From Arachis hypogaea (Eukaryota > Streptophyta > Magnoliopsida > Fabales > Fabaceae), in assembly GCF_003086295.3 (NCBI RefSeq), contig NC_092051.1:76447772-76511771 (forward strand): DNA of 64,000 nucleotides, given 5' to 3'. The position numbers were made by a program, and so were the translations under genes. Under the pieces are notes generated by a model. It saw nothing but the letters and a program-made list of their open reading frames with translations, was not told the origin of the DNA and ran no database searches. Positions within the stretch are counted from its first letter, which is position 1. Each line of letters begins with the position of its first letter. Positions 34,174 through 45,383 of the stretch are shown in pieces.

Positions 34174-35304
34174 TCATCCATGGTTATTATTTCCACTTTG
34201 ATTGTACCCTTGGTTGGGGTGGTCATAGAAGTTGTGAGTAGATGCCACCATGTTGTCTTCTTGTTGGAGCTGCGGGCATTCATCAGTGTAGTGGCTGTAA
34301 TCAGCACAAATTCCGCAAATTTTTTGTGGAACTAGTTGTTGGTTTTGCTGCGGTTGAGTTTGCTGAGCTTGTTGATTCAACTGCATTTGTTTCAGCAGGT
34401 TGGTCATCTCACAGATGCTTCGATTTAGAGCAGCAGTCTCTATGCCAGAAGATACTTCTGCAACGGCTTTTGAACGGCCTGGCTTCTGTCTGTGATTCCG
34501 AGTAGATTCAGCTAAATCACTGATCAATTGCCAAGCTTCATCAGTGATCTTGTACTTCTTCATAGACCCATTGCTGGCACTTTCCAATGTGGTCTTATCT
34601 TGGGGTCTCATACCTTGTGTGATATAACTGAGTAGCACGATCTTGTCCATCATGTGGTAGGGGCATGCTTCCAGAAGATTATTGAAGCGCTCCCAGTATT
34701 CAAAGAGAGTCTCATTGTCGTCCTGAACAATTGTAGAGATATCCTTCCTCAGTTTATCAGTAACTTCAGATGGAAAGAATTTCTCCAAAAACTCCTTTCT
34801 GAGTGTATCCCAGTTGGATACATTTGCTAGAGGTTGAGTGTAGTACCACTCTCTTGCTTTTCCCTCAAGAGAGAACGGAAAAGCTTTCAGCAGAATCGAA
34901 GTTTCATCAGTGCCATCACGCCTGACAGTAGAACAGGCTGCCTGGAAATCTCTCAAGTGCTTGATAGGCTCTTGAGCAGGTAGGCCATGAAACTTGGGCA
35001 TCAAATTTAGCAGTGCGGTCTTTATTTCAAAATCCGTAGCTACCGCTGGATGATGCGCTAGAAATGGTTGCATTGTAAAATCAGGAGCTCCTTCCTCCTG
35101 AATGGTAACTCTTCTAGCTGCCATGTTTTCTGCACGTAAAACAACCGAATCAGTAGAACGGGGGCTGGTTTCTTCCTCAGATTCACTTTCAGATCCGCCC
35201 TCAGAGCGGGCTAACCTACGCTGTTCTCGCCTTATTCGTGAAATTGTTCTTTCAATTTCAGGATCGAATATTAGCAAGCGCGGATCAGGAAGTGAACGTG
35301 TCAT
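34174..35304 (-). pseudogene. Gag of element H
   Basis: A 376-codon open frame with ATG at 35304, about 90 bp after the PBS. The N-terminus is basic and Ser/Glu-rich; the capsid core has KFHGLPAQEPIKHLRDF, GKAREWYYTQP, SNWDTLRKEFLEKFFPS and ETLFEYWERFNNLL. A CCHC zinc knuckle CGICADYSHYTDEC (CX2CX4HX4C) lies near the C-terminus, followed by an Asn/Gln/Gly-rich tail that continues in another frame (34307-34047). This ORF is the best preserved part of the element and might still be translated. Confidence 0.9.
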
Positions 35305-35396
35305 TTGACGGAAGAAACATGCAGCTCATAGTAGCAAAATTTAACAAAATGCAAATAAATAAATTCTAATTAATAAAATTAGCACTCTATTGCAAC

Positions 35397-35414
35397 TCCC
35401 TGGCAACGGCGCCA
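35397..35414 (-). other. Primer-binding site of element H
   Basis: The minus strand reads TGGCGCCGTTGCCAGGGA, one mismatch from the tRNA-Asp type, five bases from the LTR edge at 35420. Confidence 0.9.
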
Positions 35415-35419
35415 AAAAT

Positions 35420-36891
35420 TGATGGGAAGCAGAAGCTGGTGAATTAAAAATTTATTAAAATGGTTACGTTGCAAGTATAGTTCTTAACTCACCAAAAATC
35501 TGCCTATCAATTTAGAAATATGTCACAGAGAGTTTAAATTAAAATTACTGGGAGTTTTAAGTCCCAGGTCGTCTCCCAACGAGTTGCAGAAAAGTGTGTT
35601 GTTTTATTAATCAAATATTCCAAGAAGTTGAGCTAAGTAAATTGGAAATTAAATTGAGGAATTTTAAATAATATAAATAAAAGCCTTGACTGGGAATTGA
35701 TTGGTTAGAATCTCTATCATTGATGGTGTGATTGTAAGATTAATTCATAATTAATAGTTGTTCTGTTTGGTTATCCTTTACTAGGTAAGGGAAAGTCAAA
35801 CAAGTGGGAATGCCAGATCTGTTCACAAGTTGCAACCCACTTAGTTCAAAGGGATTGGCGTCGGTGACAGGATAGCAATCCAACATTTAACCCAATTACA
35901 AATTTTCTTTCAATCCTTCCAACTCAAGAGTTCCTTTCAATCAACTCCCCATCAAGTAAGGAAACTACTCACACATTGTAAATAAAGAATCCATAGCACA
36001 TGAAAGGGAATTAAAAGAAGACATGATTATTGGTATTGAAATTGAATTAAAAAGAAATAATCCTTACATTAAATAATCATAAAAGTATCTGAATGACAAA
36101 ATTGAACATAACAAAGAACATGGAAGATTAGAACCAAGTTAAGAGAACAAACTAGAATGATGAAGTCTTGATGAGGAAATAACTCTTCTCAATGTTCCAA
36201 TGCTAAGACCAATTGAAAATTAAAATTCTAAAAACTAGAGAGAAAAACCTAAGAGAGTGAAAAACTAGATCTAAAACAACTGAATGAAAAATGTGTGTTG
36301 TTTCTGCATATTCTCTGACTTTAGTCTGCTGTTCCGGGCCAAAAACTGGGCCGAAATATGGTCCAAAATTGCCCCCAACAAATTCTGCAGATTATGCAGA
36401 TCGCACATGTCATGCGATCGCGTCATCCATGCAGACGCGTCGCTTGCGCTTTTTCCTCTCCACGCGTTCGCCTCGTCCACGCTACCGCGTCGCTTGCGCT
36501 TTCCAACCCGCGCGGCCGCGGAAGCCATGCAGCCGCGTCACTGCGAATTGCGCTCCTTCGCGCGGTCGCGTGAGCCATGCGACCGCGTCACTTCTCGTTG
36601 GTTATCTCCTCAAATTCTTGTGTTCCTTCCATTTTTGCTAGCTTTCTTTCCAATCTCCAACTCATTCATGCCCTATAAAGTCTGAAACACTTAACACACA
36701 GATCACAGCATCGAATGGAATAAAGGAGAATTAAAAATAAATAATTAAAGTCTCTAGGAAGCAATTTTCAAACATGTACTGAATTTAGGAAGGAAATCTA
36801 AATGCATGCTAAATTGATGAATAAGTGGGTAAGGGTCATGACAAAACCACACAATTAAACACAATATAAACTATAAAATAGTAGTTTATCA
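35420..36891 (-). repeat. 5' LTR of element H
   Basis: Same limits as the 3' LTR (TGATGGGAAGC...TTTATCA on the plus strand). Carries the ACGCG palindromic words at 36414-36598, slightly better preserved than in the other LTR (e.g. GCGCGGCCGCGG). Confidence 0.93.
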
Positions 36892-36896
36892 AAACC

Positions 36897-37847
36897 TCTA
36901 GAAAAGGGAAAGGGAAGACAAAAGCTTCCACCTCCGAGTCATGGGAGATGGAAAGATTCATCTCCAAAGCCCATCAAGACCACTTCTATGATGTTGTGGC
37001 CAAGAAGAAGGTGATCCCCGAGGTCCCTTTCAAACTCAAGAAAAATGAGTATCCGGAGATCCGACATGAGATCCAAAGAATAGGTTGGGAAGTTTTAACC
37101 AACCCCATCTGACAAGTCGGAGTCCTAATGGTTCAAGAGTTCTATGCCAATGCATGAATCACTAGGAACCATGATCAAAGTAAGAACCCGAACCCAAAGA
37201 ATTATCTTACTATGGTTCGGGGGAACTACTTAGATTTCAGTCCGGAAAATGTAAGGCTGGCGTTCAACTTGCCAATGATGGAAGAGAATGCATGCCCCTA
37301 CACAAGGAGAGTCAACTTTGATCAAAGGTTGGACCAAGTCCTCATGGACATATATGGAGAAGGAGCTCGGAAGATTGACTCAAAAGGCAAACTGGTTCAA
37401 CTGAGAAGACTGGACCTTAAGCCTGTAGCTAGAGGATGGTTGGAGTTCATTCAACACTCAATCATTCCCACTAGCAACCGGTCTGAAGTTACTATAGACC
37501 GGGCCATCATGATCCATAGCATCATGATTGGAGAAGAGATGGAAGTTCATGAGATTATACCTCAAGAACTCTACAAGGTGGCTAACAAGTCCTCCACTAT
37601 GGCAAGGTTAGCCTTTCCTCACCTCATTTGCCATCTATGCAACTCGGCTGGGATTGACATAGAGGGAGGAGCCACAAAGACAAGGAAGAGGCATAAAAGA
37701 GCTCAAGGACATCATTGGTTCCTCAAGAAGAAAACACCACCATCACTAAGGTGGACTCATTCCTTATTCTTAAATTTTCTATTTTTCGTCTTTTATGTTA
37801 AATATTTATTTATGTTTGTGTCTTATTACATGATCATTAGTATCTAA
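36897..37847 (+). pseudogene. Env-like ORF of element F, main part
   Basis: This continues the frame begun at 24131. The start is basic; then come WEMERFISKAHQDHFYDVVA and EIRHEIQRIGWEVL, a TGA (near 37110), VQEFYANA, a second TGA, then from 37212 VRGNYLDFSPENVRLAFNLP, LKPVARGWLEFIQHSIIPTS, VTIDRAIMIHSIMIGEEMEV and MARLAFPHLICHLCNSAGID. It is the same domain type as 27061-28314 and 63361-64000. Compared with the element K copy, the coiled-coil tail has been deleted or frame-shifted after GIDIEG (about 37670), and the last ~40 codons are probably not native. Function unknown. Confidence 0.72.
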
Positions 37848-38893
37848 GTGTCTATGCCTTAAAGTAGTGAATATGAATCCATCACCTCTCTTAAATGAAA
37901 AATGTTTTAAAAACAAAAGAACAAGAAGTACATGGTTTCGAATTCACCCTTGAAACTAGTTTAATTATTTTGATGTGGTGACAATACTTTTTGTTTTCTG
38001 AATGAATGCTTGAACAGTGCATATGTCTTTTGAATTTGATGTTTAAGAATGTTAAATATATTGGTTCTTGAAAGAATGATGAACAGGAGACATGTTATTT
38101 GATAATCTGAAAAATCATAAAAATGATTCTTGAAGCAAGAAAAAGCAGTGAATACAAAACTTGCAGAAAAAAATACCGAAAAAAAAAAGAGAAAAAAAAA
38201 AAGAAAGAAAAACAAGCAAGTAGAAAAAGCCAAAAGCTCTTAAAACCAAAAGGCAAGAGCAAAAAGCCAATAACCCTTAAAACCAAAAGGCAAGGGTAAT
38301 AAAAAGGATCCAAGGCTTTGAGCATCAGTGGATAGGAGGGCCTAAAGGAATAAAATCCTGGCCTAAGCGGCTAAAACAAGCTGTCCCTAACCATGTGCTT
38401 GTGGCGTGAAGGTGTCAAGTGAAAACTTGAGACTGAGCGGTTAAAGTCAAGGTCCAAAGCAAAAAGAAGAGTGTGCTTAAGAACCCTGGACACCTCTAAT
38501 TGGAGACTTTAGCAAAGCTGAGTCACAATCTGAAAAGGTTCACCCAGTTATGTGTCTGTGGCATTTATGTATCCGGTGGTAATACTGGAAAACAAAGTGT
38601 TTAGGGCCACGGCCAAGACTCATAAAGTAGCTGTGTTCAAGAATCAACATATTGAACTAGGAGAATCAATAACACTATCTGAACTCTGAGTTCCTATAGA
38701 TGCCAATCATTCTGAACTTCAATGGATAAAGTGAGATGCCAAAACTATTCAAGAGGCAAAAAGCTACAAGTCCCGCTCATCTGATTGGAGCTATGTTTCA
38801 TTGATAGTTTGGAATTTATAGTATATTCTCTTCTTTTTATCCTATTTTATTTTCAGTTGCTTAGGGACAAGCAACAATTTAAGTTTGGTGTTA
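37848..38893 (+). other. 3' spacer of element F before the 3' LTR
   Basis: No gene. Includes a 40-bp tandem duplication (AAAACCAAAAGGCAAG units, 38238-38300) and ends GGGACAAGCAACAATTTAAG then TTTGGTGTTA, immediately before TGATGAGCGG. There is no clear polypurine tract at the LTR edge. The whole spacer has a reverse counterpart in element K (62212-63360). Confidence 0.65.
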
Positions 38894-40576
38894 TGATGAG
38901 CGGATAATTTATACGCTTTTTGGCATTGTTTTTACATAGTTTTCGGTATGATTTAGTTAGTTTTTTAGTATATTTTTATTAGTTTTTAATTAAAAATCAA
39001 ATTTCTGGACTTTACTATGAGTTTGTGTATTTTTCTGTGATTTCTGGTATTTTCTGGCTGAAATTGAGGGACTTGAGCAAAAATCAGATTCAGAGGTTGA
39101 AGAAGGACTGCAGATGCTGTTGGATTCTGACCTCCCTGCACTCAAAGTGGATTTTCTGGAGCTACAGAACTCCAAATGGTGCGCTTCCAATTGCGTTGGA
39201 AGGTAGACATCCAGGGCTTTCCAACAATATATAATAGTCCATACTTTGCTCGAGTTTAGACGACGCAAATTGGCGTTGAACGCCAGTTCCATGTTGCAGT
39301 CTGGCGTTCAGCGCCAGAAACAAGTTGCAAAGTGGAGTTCAACGCCAGAAACACGTTACAAACTGGCCTTCAACTCCAAAAATGACCTCTCCACATGTAA
39401 ACTTCATGCTCAGCCCAAGCACACACCAAGTGGGCCCCGGAAGTGTATTTCTTCAATTACTTATTTCTGTAAACCCTAGTAACTATTTTAGTATAAATAG
39501 GACTTTTTACTATTGTATTTACATCTTCGGATCATCTTTGATTAGTTTTATGCTATCTTAGACTCTCATGGGGGCTGCCCATTCGGCCATGCCTGAACCT
39601 TATCACTTATGTATTTTCAACGGTAGAGTTTCTACACTCCATAGATTAAGGTGTAGAGCTCTGCTATTCCTCATGAATTAATACAAAGTACTACTGTTTT
39701 TCTATTCAATTCAACTTATTTCGCTTCTAAGATATCCATTCGCACCCAAGAACATGATGAATGTGATGATTATGTGACGCTCATCATCATTCTCACCTAT
39801 GAACGCGTGCCTGACAAACACTTCCGTTCTACATGCAAACAAGCTAGAATGAATATCTCTTAGATATCTAATACAGAGGACCGAGTCCGAGATATTAGAG
39901 TCTTCGTGGTATAAGTTAGAACCCATGGATGGCCATTCCTGAGATCCGGAAAGTCTAAACCTTGTCTGTGGTATTCCGAGTAGGATCCGGGAAGGGATGG
40001 CTGTGACGAACTTCAAACTCGCGAGTACTGGGCGTAGTGACAGACGCAAAAGGAGGGTGAATCCTATTCCAGTATGATTGAGAACCTCCAGATGATTAGC
40101 CATGCAGTGACAGCGCATCGGGCCATTTTCACAGAGAGGATGGAAAGTAGCCATTGACAACGGTGATGCCTTACATACAGCTTGCCATGGAAAGGAGTAG
40201 GAAAGATTGGATGAAGACAGCAGGAAAGGAGAGGTTCAGAGGGACGAAAGCATCTCTATACCCTTATCTGAAATTCTCACCAATGAATTATATAAGTATC
40301 ACTATCCTATTTTATATTTTATTTATTTTCATCCACTATAATTTCTTAATGCAATTTAATCCGCCTGACTGAGATTTACAAGGTGACCATAGCTTGCTTC
40401 AAGCCGACAATCTCCGTGGGTCGACCCTTACTCACGTAAGGTTTATTACTTGGACGACCCAGTGCACTTGCTGGTTAGTTGTACGAAGTTGTGAAACAGA
40501 TATAAGATCATGAACGTGCGTATTGAGTTTTTAGCGCCGTTACCAAGGAATGGAATGATCACGATTTCGCACACCA
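38894..40576 (+). repeat. 3' LTR of element F
   Basis: Same termini as the 5' LTR, with scattered substitutions (roughly 14 in the first 250 bp, fewer later). The GGCGTTGAACGCC words (39265-39385) are closer to consensus here. Followed directly by the CGCCC duplication. Confidence 0.92.
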
Positions 40577-41534
40577 CGCCCCTCCTGCTCTTCTCTCGCG
40601 CTGGGTTTCTCTCTTTCTCTTCTTGTCTGCAGTAGCGTTGACGAAGAACCCAGCAGCGACAACGAGCGACGGCTTGCGATGCTCGTCGCCGGCACGCTCT
40701 TCTCCCTCTCCTTCCCTTCTTCTTCTCCCTCGAGCTCCCTCTGTTTCTCGTTTCCTTCCTTTTCTGAACGTGTGTGTGCGTTGTGTTTTGATTTAGGGAT
40801 TGGGGAATTAGGGTTTTATTTAGGAATTTTAGAGTTAGAGTTAAATATATATGAATAATATAACAATTTTATAAAATATTTGTGATAGAATAACAATCTA
40901 GAATTTAAATATAATATTATAAGGATTATTTTTAGAACAGATAAAATTTCATTTATCAAGATATTATTGAGTTCGAATAGTTATTTCTAATTTAAATTAT
41001 AAAATAAACATACTAATTACATTTTATAAAATACGGTTAAATTCAAAATATCAATTACCTAAATTAAATTATATGACCCTTCATTATTTTTTCATCATAA
41101 CTTTAATTTTAATTTATATAAAATAACTAATTAAAATAAAAGTTGTACATAAATATTGACTGACTTAAATCTAAAGTCTTTACAAAAATTCATTTAATCA
41201 TTCTTAATAAATTAATCTCTAACTCTAAAAACTCAATTTAATAAATAAACCATAATTTATTCATAATAGAAATTTCTTAAATTTAATTATACAACACTTT
41301 CATTATTAAGTTATTAAATAATTTTTTATGTTATTAAGTTTTAAAACTTTTTTTAATTTAAAATTAATAGTATTCAACTTAATTTTTTATTTATAAAATT
41401 AAATTTAAAATTTTAATATTTAAAATAAATCATATAAAATTATTATTAGTTTTTAATTATTACAATTTTTAAAAGATAAAATTTTTAAAATTATAAAAAA
41501 TACATAAAAATCTTAATTAATTTAAACTCAAATG
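40577..41534. other. CACTA cargo right of element F
   Basis: The first 230 bp are GC- and CT-rich and look like a plant 5' UTR or first exon (minus strand, continuous with 17120-17486 once F is removed). From about 40820 the DNA is A/T-rich with no gene visible. Confidence 0.45.
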
Positions 41535-42545
41535 ATTAAAACTGTGACCATAAATCCCTTTAGGTCATCCCCAAAACCGTGACCATAGACCCTTTTAGGT
41601 CACCCTTTTGAAAAACCGTGACGATAGACACTTTTTGGTCACTGTAAAAAATCGTGACCATAGACTCCTTTAGGTCACCCTCAAAACTGTGACCATAAAC
41701 ACTTTTAGGTCACCCTTCTGAAAAACCGTGACCAAAGACCCCTTTAGGTTACCCTCAAAACCGTGACCATAAACACTTTTAGGTCACCCTTCTGAAAAAC
41801 TGTGACCATAGACCTTTTTTGGTCACTATAAAAAACCGTGACCATAGACCCCTTTAGGTCACCCCTAAAACCATGACCATAGACCTTTTTAGGCCACCCC
41901 CAACACCGTGACCATAGACCCCTTTAGGCCACTCCCAAAACCGTGACCATAGACCTTTTTAGGTCACCCTTTTTTGAAAAATGGTGACCATAGCTCCTTT
42001 TCTGTCACTATAAAAAACCGTGACCATAGACCCCTTTAGGTCACCCCCAAAACTGTGACCATAGACCTTTTTAGGCCACTCCCCAAAATCGTGACCATAG
42101 ACCCCTTTAGGCCACCCCCCAAAACCGTGACCATAGGCCCTTTTAGGCCACCCCTAAAACCGTGACCATAGACCCCTTTAGGTCACCCCAAAACTATGAC
42201 CATAGACCCTTTTAGGTCACCCTTTTTTGAAAAACCGTGACAATAGCTCTTTTTTTGTCACTGTAAAAAACTGTAACCATAGACCTCTTTAAGTCACCCC
42301 CAAAACCGTGACTATAGACCCTTTTAGGTCACTCTCCAAAACCGTGACTATAGACCCTTTTATGCCACCCTTTTTTTAAAAACTGTAACCATAGACCCCT
42401 TTAGGCCACCCCTCAAAACCGTGATCATAAACTCTTTTATGCTACCCTTTTTTAAAAAACTGTGACCATAAGCACTCTATGGTCACCCTTTTCAAAAAAA
42501 TCGTGGCCAAAAATATCAAGACCATAAACCCAAAATGTTATAGTA
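41535..42545. repeat. Right subterminal repeat array of CACTA element D
   Basis: About twenty units of CCGTGACCATAGACCCCTTT followed by AGGTCACCC occur at 35-45 bp spacing, nearly all in one orientation. They have a different spacer from the left array, where the repeats face each other. The array ends CCCAAAATGTTATAGTA. Confidence 0.85.
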
Positions 42546-42772
42546 TTATTCTAGTAACTTTTCTGTTTAATCCAGTAATTCTTTTGTTTTGCTCGGTTCT
42601 TCTCATAATCTCCTGTAATCAAATAATTTAAACAACTCAAAGTAGTAACTATAAAATGCTTGTTTAAAAAAAAAAAAACAAACAATAATTTATTAAATAA
42701 AATTCTAATAAAAAAACAACTAAAGATACGAACATTACAATACAAGTAAAATTTTGTTACTGTTATTGTTGT

Positions 42773-42806
<34 letters not shown>

Positions 42807-42850
42807 GTTGTTTGTTTGCACATTATATTATGGGGATCGTCCAATTATAT
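42546..42850 (-). repeat. Possible continuation of LTR element G beyond the CACTA element
   Basis: The sequence after the CACTA end (TTCTAGTAACTTTTCTGTTT...) resumes non-repeat DNA that could be the rest of the LTR split at 13946. It includes an A-run and a (TAA)n microsatellite (42773-42807). The LTR end was not identified with confidence. Confidence 0.35.
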
Positions 42851-45300
42851 ATGTGTCTTGTACATAATTCATATATTAACGATGAACATTAATATATTTG
42901 TACGCGAGTCTTTTTCCAAGTCAATTTGTAATTTTTTTTAAATAAAAAATAAAAATATTTGATAATTAAAAAATATTAACTAAAAATAGTTAAATTTTTT
43001 TAAAGTAAATTTTGATTTTTTTTCTAATATTATTGAATAAAGAAATATGCAGATATTATCGTTGTATTAAAAATTTTATTTGGTCGGTTGCCCCGTTTTC
43101 CCATAAAAAGAATTAAAAATTTGTAGAATGGCAGTCACATGTCACAATCTATTTCAAATTTTCAATATCTAGAAGCGTTTGGGTATTCTCTTCTATTTTT
43201 GTTTGTTGAGGAATTCGATATTCTCTATTTCACCAACTACTATTGGGAGGATGAGTTACTCTTATTTAATGATAATATCTTATCTTATAAATACATGCAT
43301 CTTCTCAAAAGTTTTCTTTTTGATCATAAAATATAAAGGAAGATACTACCGTAAAAATTTTATAATTATTGTCATCAGTAGACCAGAAAAATTTAGTTGT
43401 GAAGGCAAAAAAATAAAAAAATTTAGGTATAAATATATTTTTTATGTTTTTTACAATATCCAATAAATTTAAAACTAATCTATCATAACTTTGAGTTTTA
43501 TTTAAGAGGGTCAATGAATTATTATACACACGAAATGAAATTCGAACTCCCAACACTTGTTTAAACAGACGATTAAGCTAATCACTCGACCAATCCAAAT
43601 TTATTTAGACATATTTAAAATTTTAAATTAGAACTATCTATACATATTGATAAGAATTAGAAACATACACACAATCACTTATTATAGTATTTAAAATAAA
43701 AAAAAAAGATAATTTCACTTAGTATAATATTTAAAATAATAAAAAATAATTTATAATAAATTTTTTTTATTTTTAACATGACTAAATATTATTTTTCTAT
43801 ATATGTTCTTAAACAATTATTTTACTTTTTATTATCTCATATTTAATTATAAAATCTACTTATTATAGTTTTTATGGTATAAATAAAATTTTTATCCAAA
43901 ATAATTACTATAATCAAGACCATTTTAATAATAAATATTAATAGAGTACATTAATATATAGATAATATATTTTTTTATGTTAAATATTTTTTAAAAAGTC
44001 ACTAATAATTTAAGTTGTATTTAATTAGAAAACTAAATTCTAATTTAATTATCAACTAATTAACTAATATAATAAAATTAATTATCACTATTTTTTGAGT
44101 TTATTTATTTTTTATTTTTTATTTTTTATTTTTATGCTAAATCAAATTTAACAATATAATTATTATTAAATGTTAAACTTAACAAAAATTTTTTTAACAT
44201 AAAATACAAAAAAAATATTTATATTTTATTTTGGATAAATATAATATAATAAAAGACATATATATATATATATATAGGTATGTATTAGTTTTTTTTTTTA
44301 AAACTCTGGGAAAAAATACCCCCTCCTCCTTTAATGTATGTTCGTGCCTGGTATAAAAATAAGTTTTTTTTATTATTAGATAATAAACAGTAAAATTTAA
44401 TTTTAATATATTGTAAAAGTATAATTTTTTAAAAAATATAACTAAATAAATAAAGTACATTTTTAATATAAAAATTTTCATAAAAAAATATTTTCAACGT
44501 CTTTATTTAAGTAGTTACCAAATATAAATTATATATACATGTTCACTTATATTTGCCTAAAGTGAGTTTTTATATGTAAACATAGCACCACAACAATGAT
44601 CATATTTTAGATTTATTATGATAAAATTCTAATAACATATAGATTTAATTTGTCAAAGTTCTAAAAAAATATATTGGATAAAAAATAAAAATATAAATAA
44701 TAATAATGATAATAAAAATTCTTATTTTAATTATGAGCATAAAGTCATTTGCACCAAGCATAAATCTTGATAATTTATACCAATAAGTGTACTTTTCTTT
44801 ATAAATTTTAACTTCTATTAATTATATTCTGTGTAAAAATATATACAATGGTATGAGAAATATCAAAAAACATTTAAAATTTATGAAAATTTATACATCT
44901 AATTTATCATTAATATATTGAAATCTCAATTCATCCATTGAATTGATAGAATTTAACATTAATAAATAAATTATTTGAGCTTAGTTTAAAACAAAAAAAT
45001 TTCAGTCAATAATAGTTAATTTTTTTATTTATATTTTTATTCTATATTTTAAAATTTAAATTTTAAATTTTAAATTCCAAAATTTTAATAAAAATTAAAA
45101 ATAATTCTACAATAAAAAAAGTTGGCTAATATAATATTATTTTAATTAGAAATTAATTCTCTTGATTTAACTATTAAAATTTTTTGATATAATAATTTTG
45201 AATGAGCGAATTCATTTTATAAACATTAAATCAAATAATATTATTAAAAAAATCTTGATTTTTTGTAAGTTGAAGATGATTTTTGTAAGTTTACAAATCC
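42851..45300 (+). other. AT-rich intergenic DNA upstream of the P450
   Basis: No gene is seen in 2.4 kb of very AT-rich sequence. A tRNA-derived-looking motif, TTCGAACTCCCAACACTTG then GACGATTAAGCTAATCACTC (43540-43600), is a common relic in plant repeats. A short (TA)n lies at 44260-44276. The frames here are low-complexity Ile/Lys/Phe. Confidence 0.6.
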
Positions 45301-45307
45301 TATAAAC
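45301..45307 (+). promoter_or_regulatory. Candidate TATA box of the P450 gene
   Basis: TATAAAC stands 83 bp before the chosen ATG (45384). A start of transcription about 30 bp on would fall near 45333, leaving the ATG at 45384 as the first in a leader of ordinary length; the ATG at 45336 would have almost no leader. A second TATAAAC at 45218 is an alternative. Confidence 0.45.
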
Positions 45308-45383
45308 TTACACTCAAATTTACAATGTAATTTGTATGAAGATGAATAAGCCTTTGACAACATTGCCAAAATCTCAAGCAATC

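Larger units (their letters stand above)
24155..36891 (-). mobile_element. Element H: complete Athila-like Ty3 retrotransposon (12.7 kb), decayed
   Basis: Both LTRs are exactly 1472 bp (24155-25626 and 35420-36891). The flanking 5-mers are AAACC (24150-24154 and 36892-36896). Reading the minus strand: 5' LTR, PBS, gag with zinc knuckle, protease, RT, RNase H, integrase, hairpin, palindrome array, env-like ORF, non-coding region, PPT, 3' LTR. I count about 13 mismatches in the first 465 bp of the LTR pair (about 97% identical). Pol carries a nonsense codon in the protease site and a frameshift in its C-terminus. Confidence 0.95.
17487..40576 (+). mobile_element. Element F: non-autonomous Ty3 LTR retrotransposon (gag-protease, no RT/IN)
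   Basis: The LTRs at 17487-19168 and 38894-40576 are almost equal in length (1682 and 1683 bp) and alike. Five bases on each side are CGCCC (17482-17486 and 40577-40581), a perfect target duplication. The internal order is PBS, T-rich leader, gag, protease, hairpin, GGCGTTGAACGCC array, an env-like ORF and a long 3' spacer. Reverse transcriptase, RNase H and integrase are absent, so it would have depended on a relative. Element H (24155-36891) is inserted in codon 8 of the env-like ORF. Confidence 0.92.
13947..42545. mobile_element. Element D: non-autonomous CACTA transposon with captured gene exons
   Basis: The left end is CACTACAAAAAAAAGGG (13947); the right end is ...CCCAAAATGTTATAGTA, where TAGTG is expected. 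Flanking trinucleotides are TTG and TTA, a target duplication with one mismatch. Both ends carry long arrays of a CCGTGACCATAG subterminal repeat. Removing nested element F (17487-40576 plus one duplication) leaves about 5.5 kb. No TNPD/TNPA-like transposase is seen. The interior holds exons resembling membrin and a Nudix hydrolase on the minus strand. Confidence 0.75.

Noticed and set aside
43540..43600. tRNA-like motif (TTCGAACTCCCAACACTTG...)
   Set aside because: Resembles a B-box-like relic seen in many plant repeats; no cloverleaf or A box could be folded, so no tRNA gene is called.
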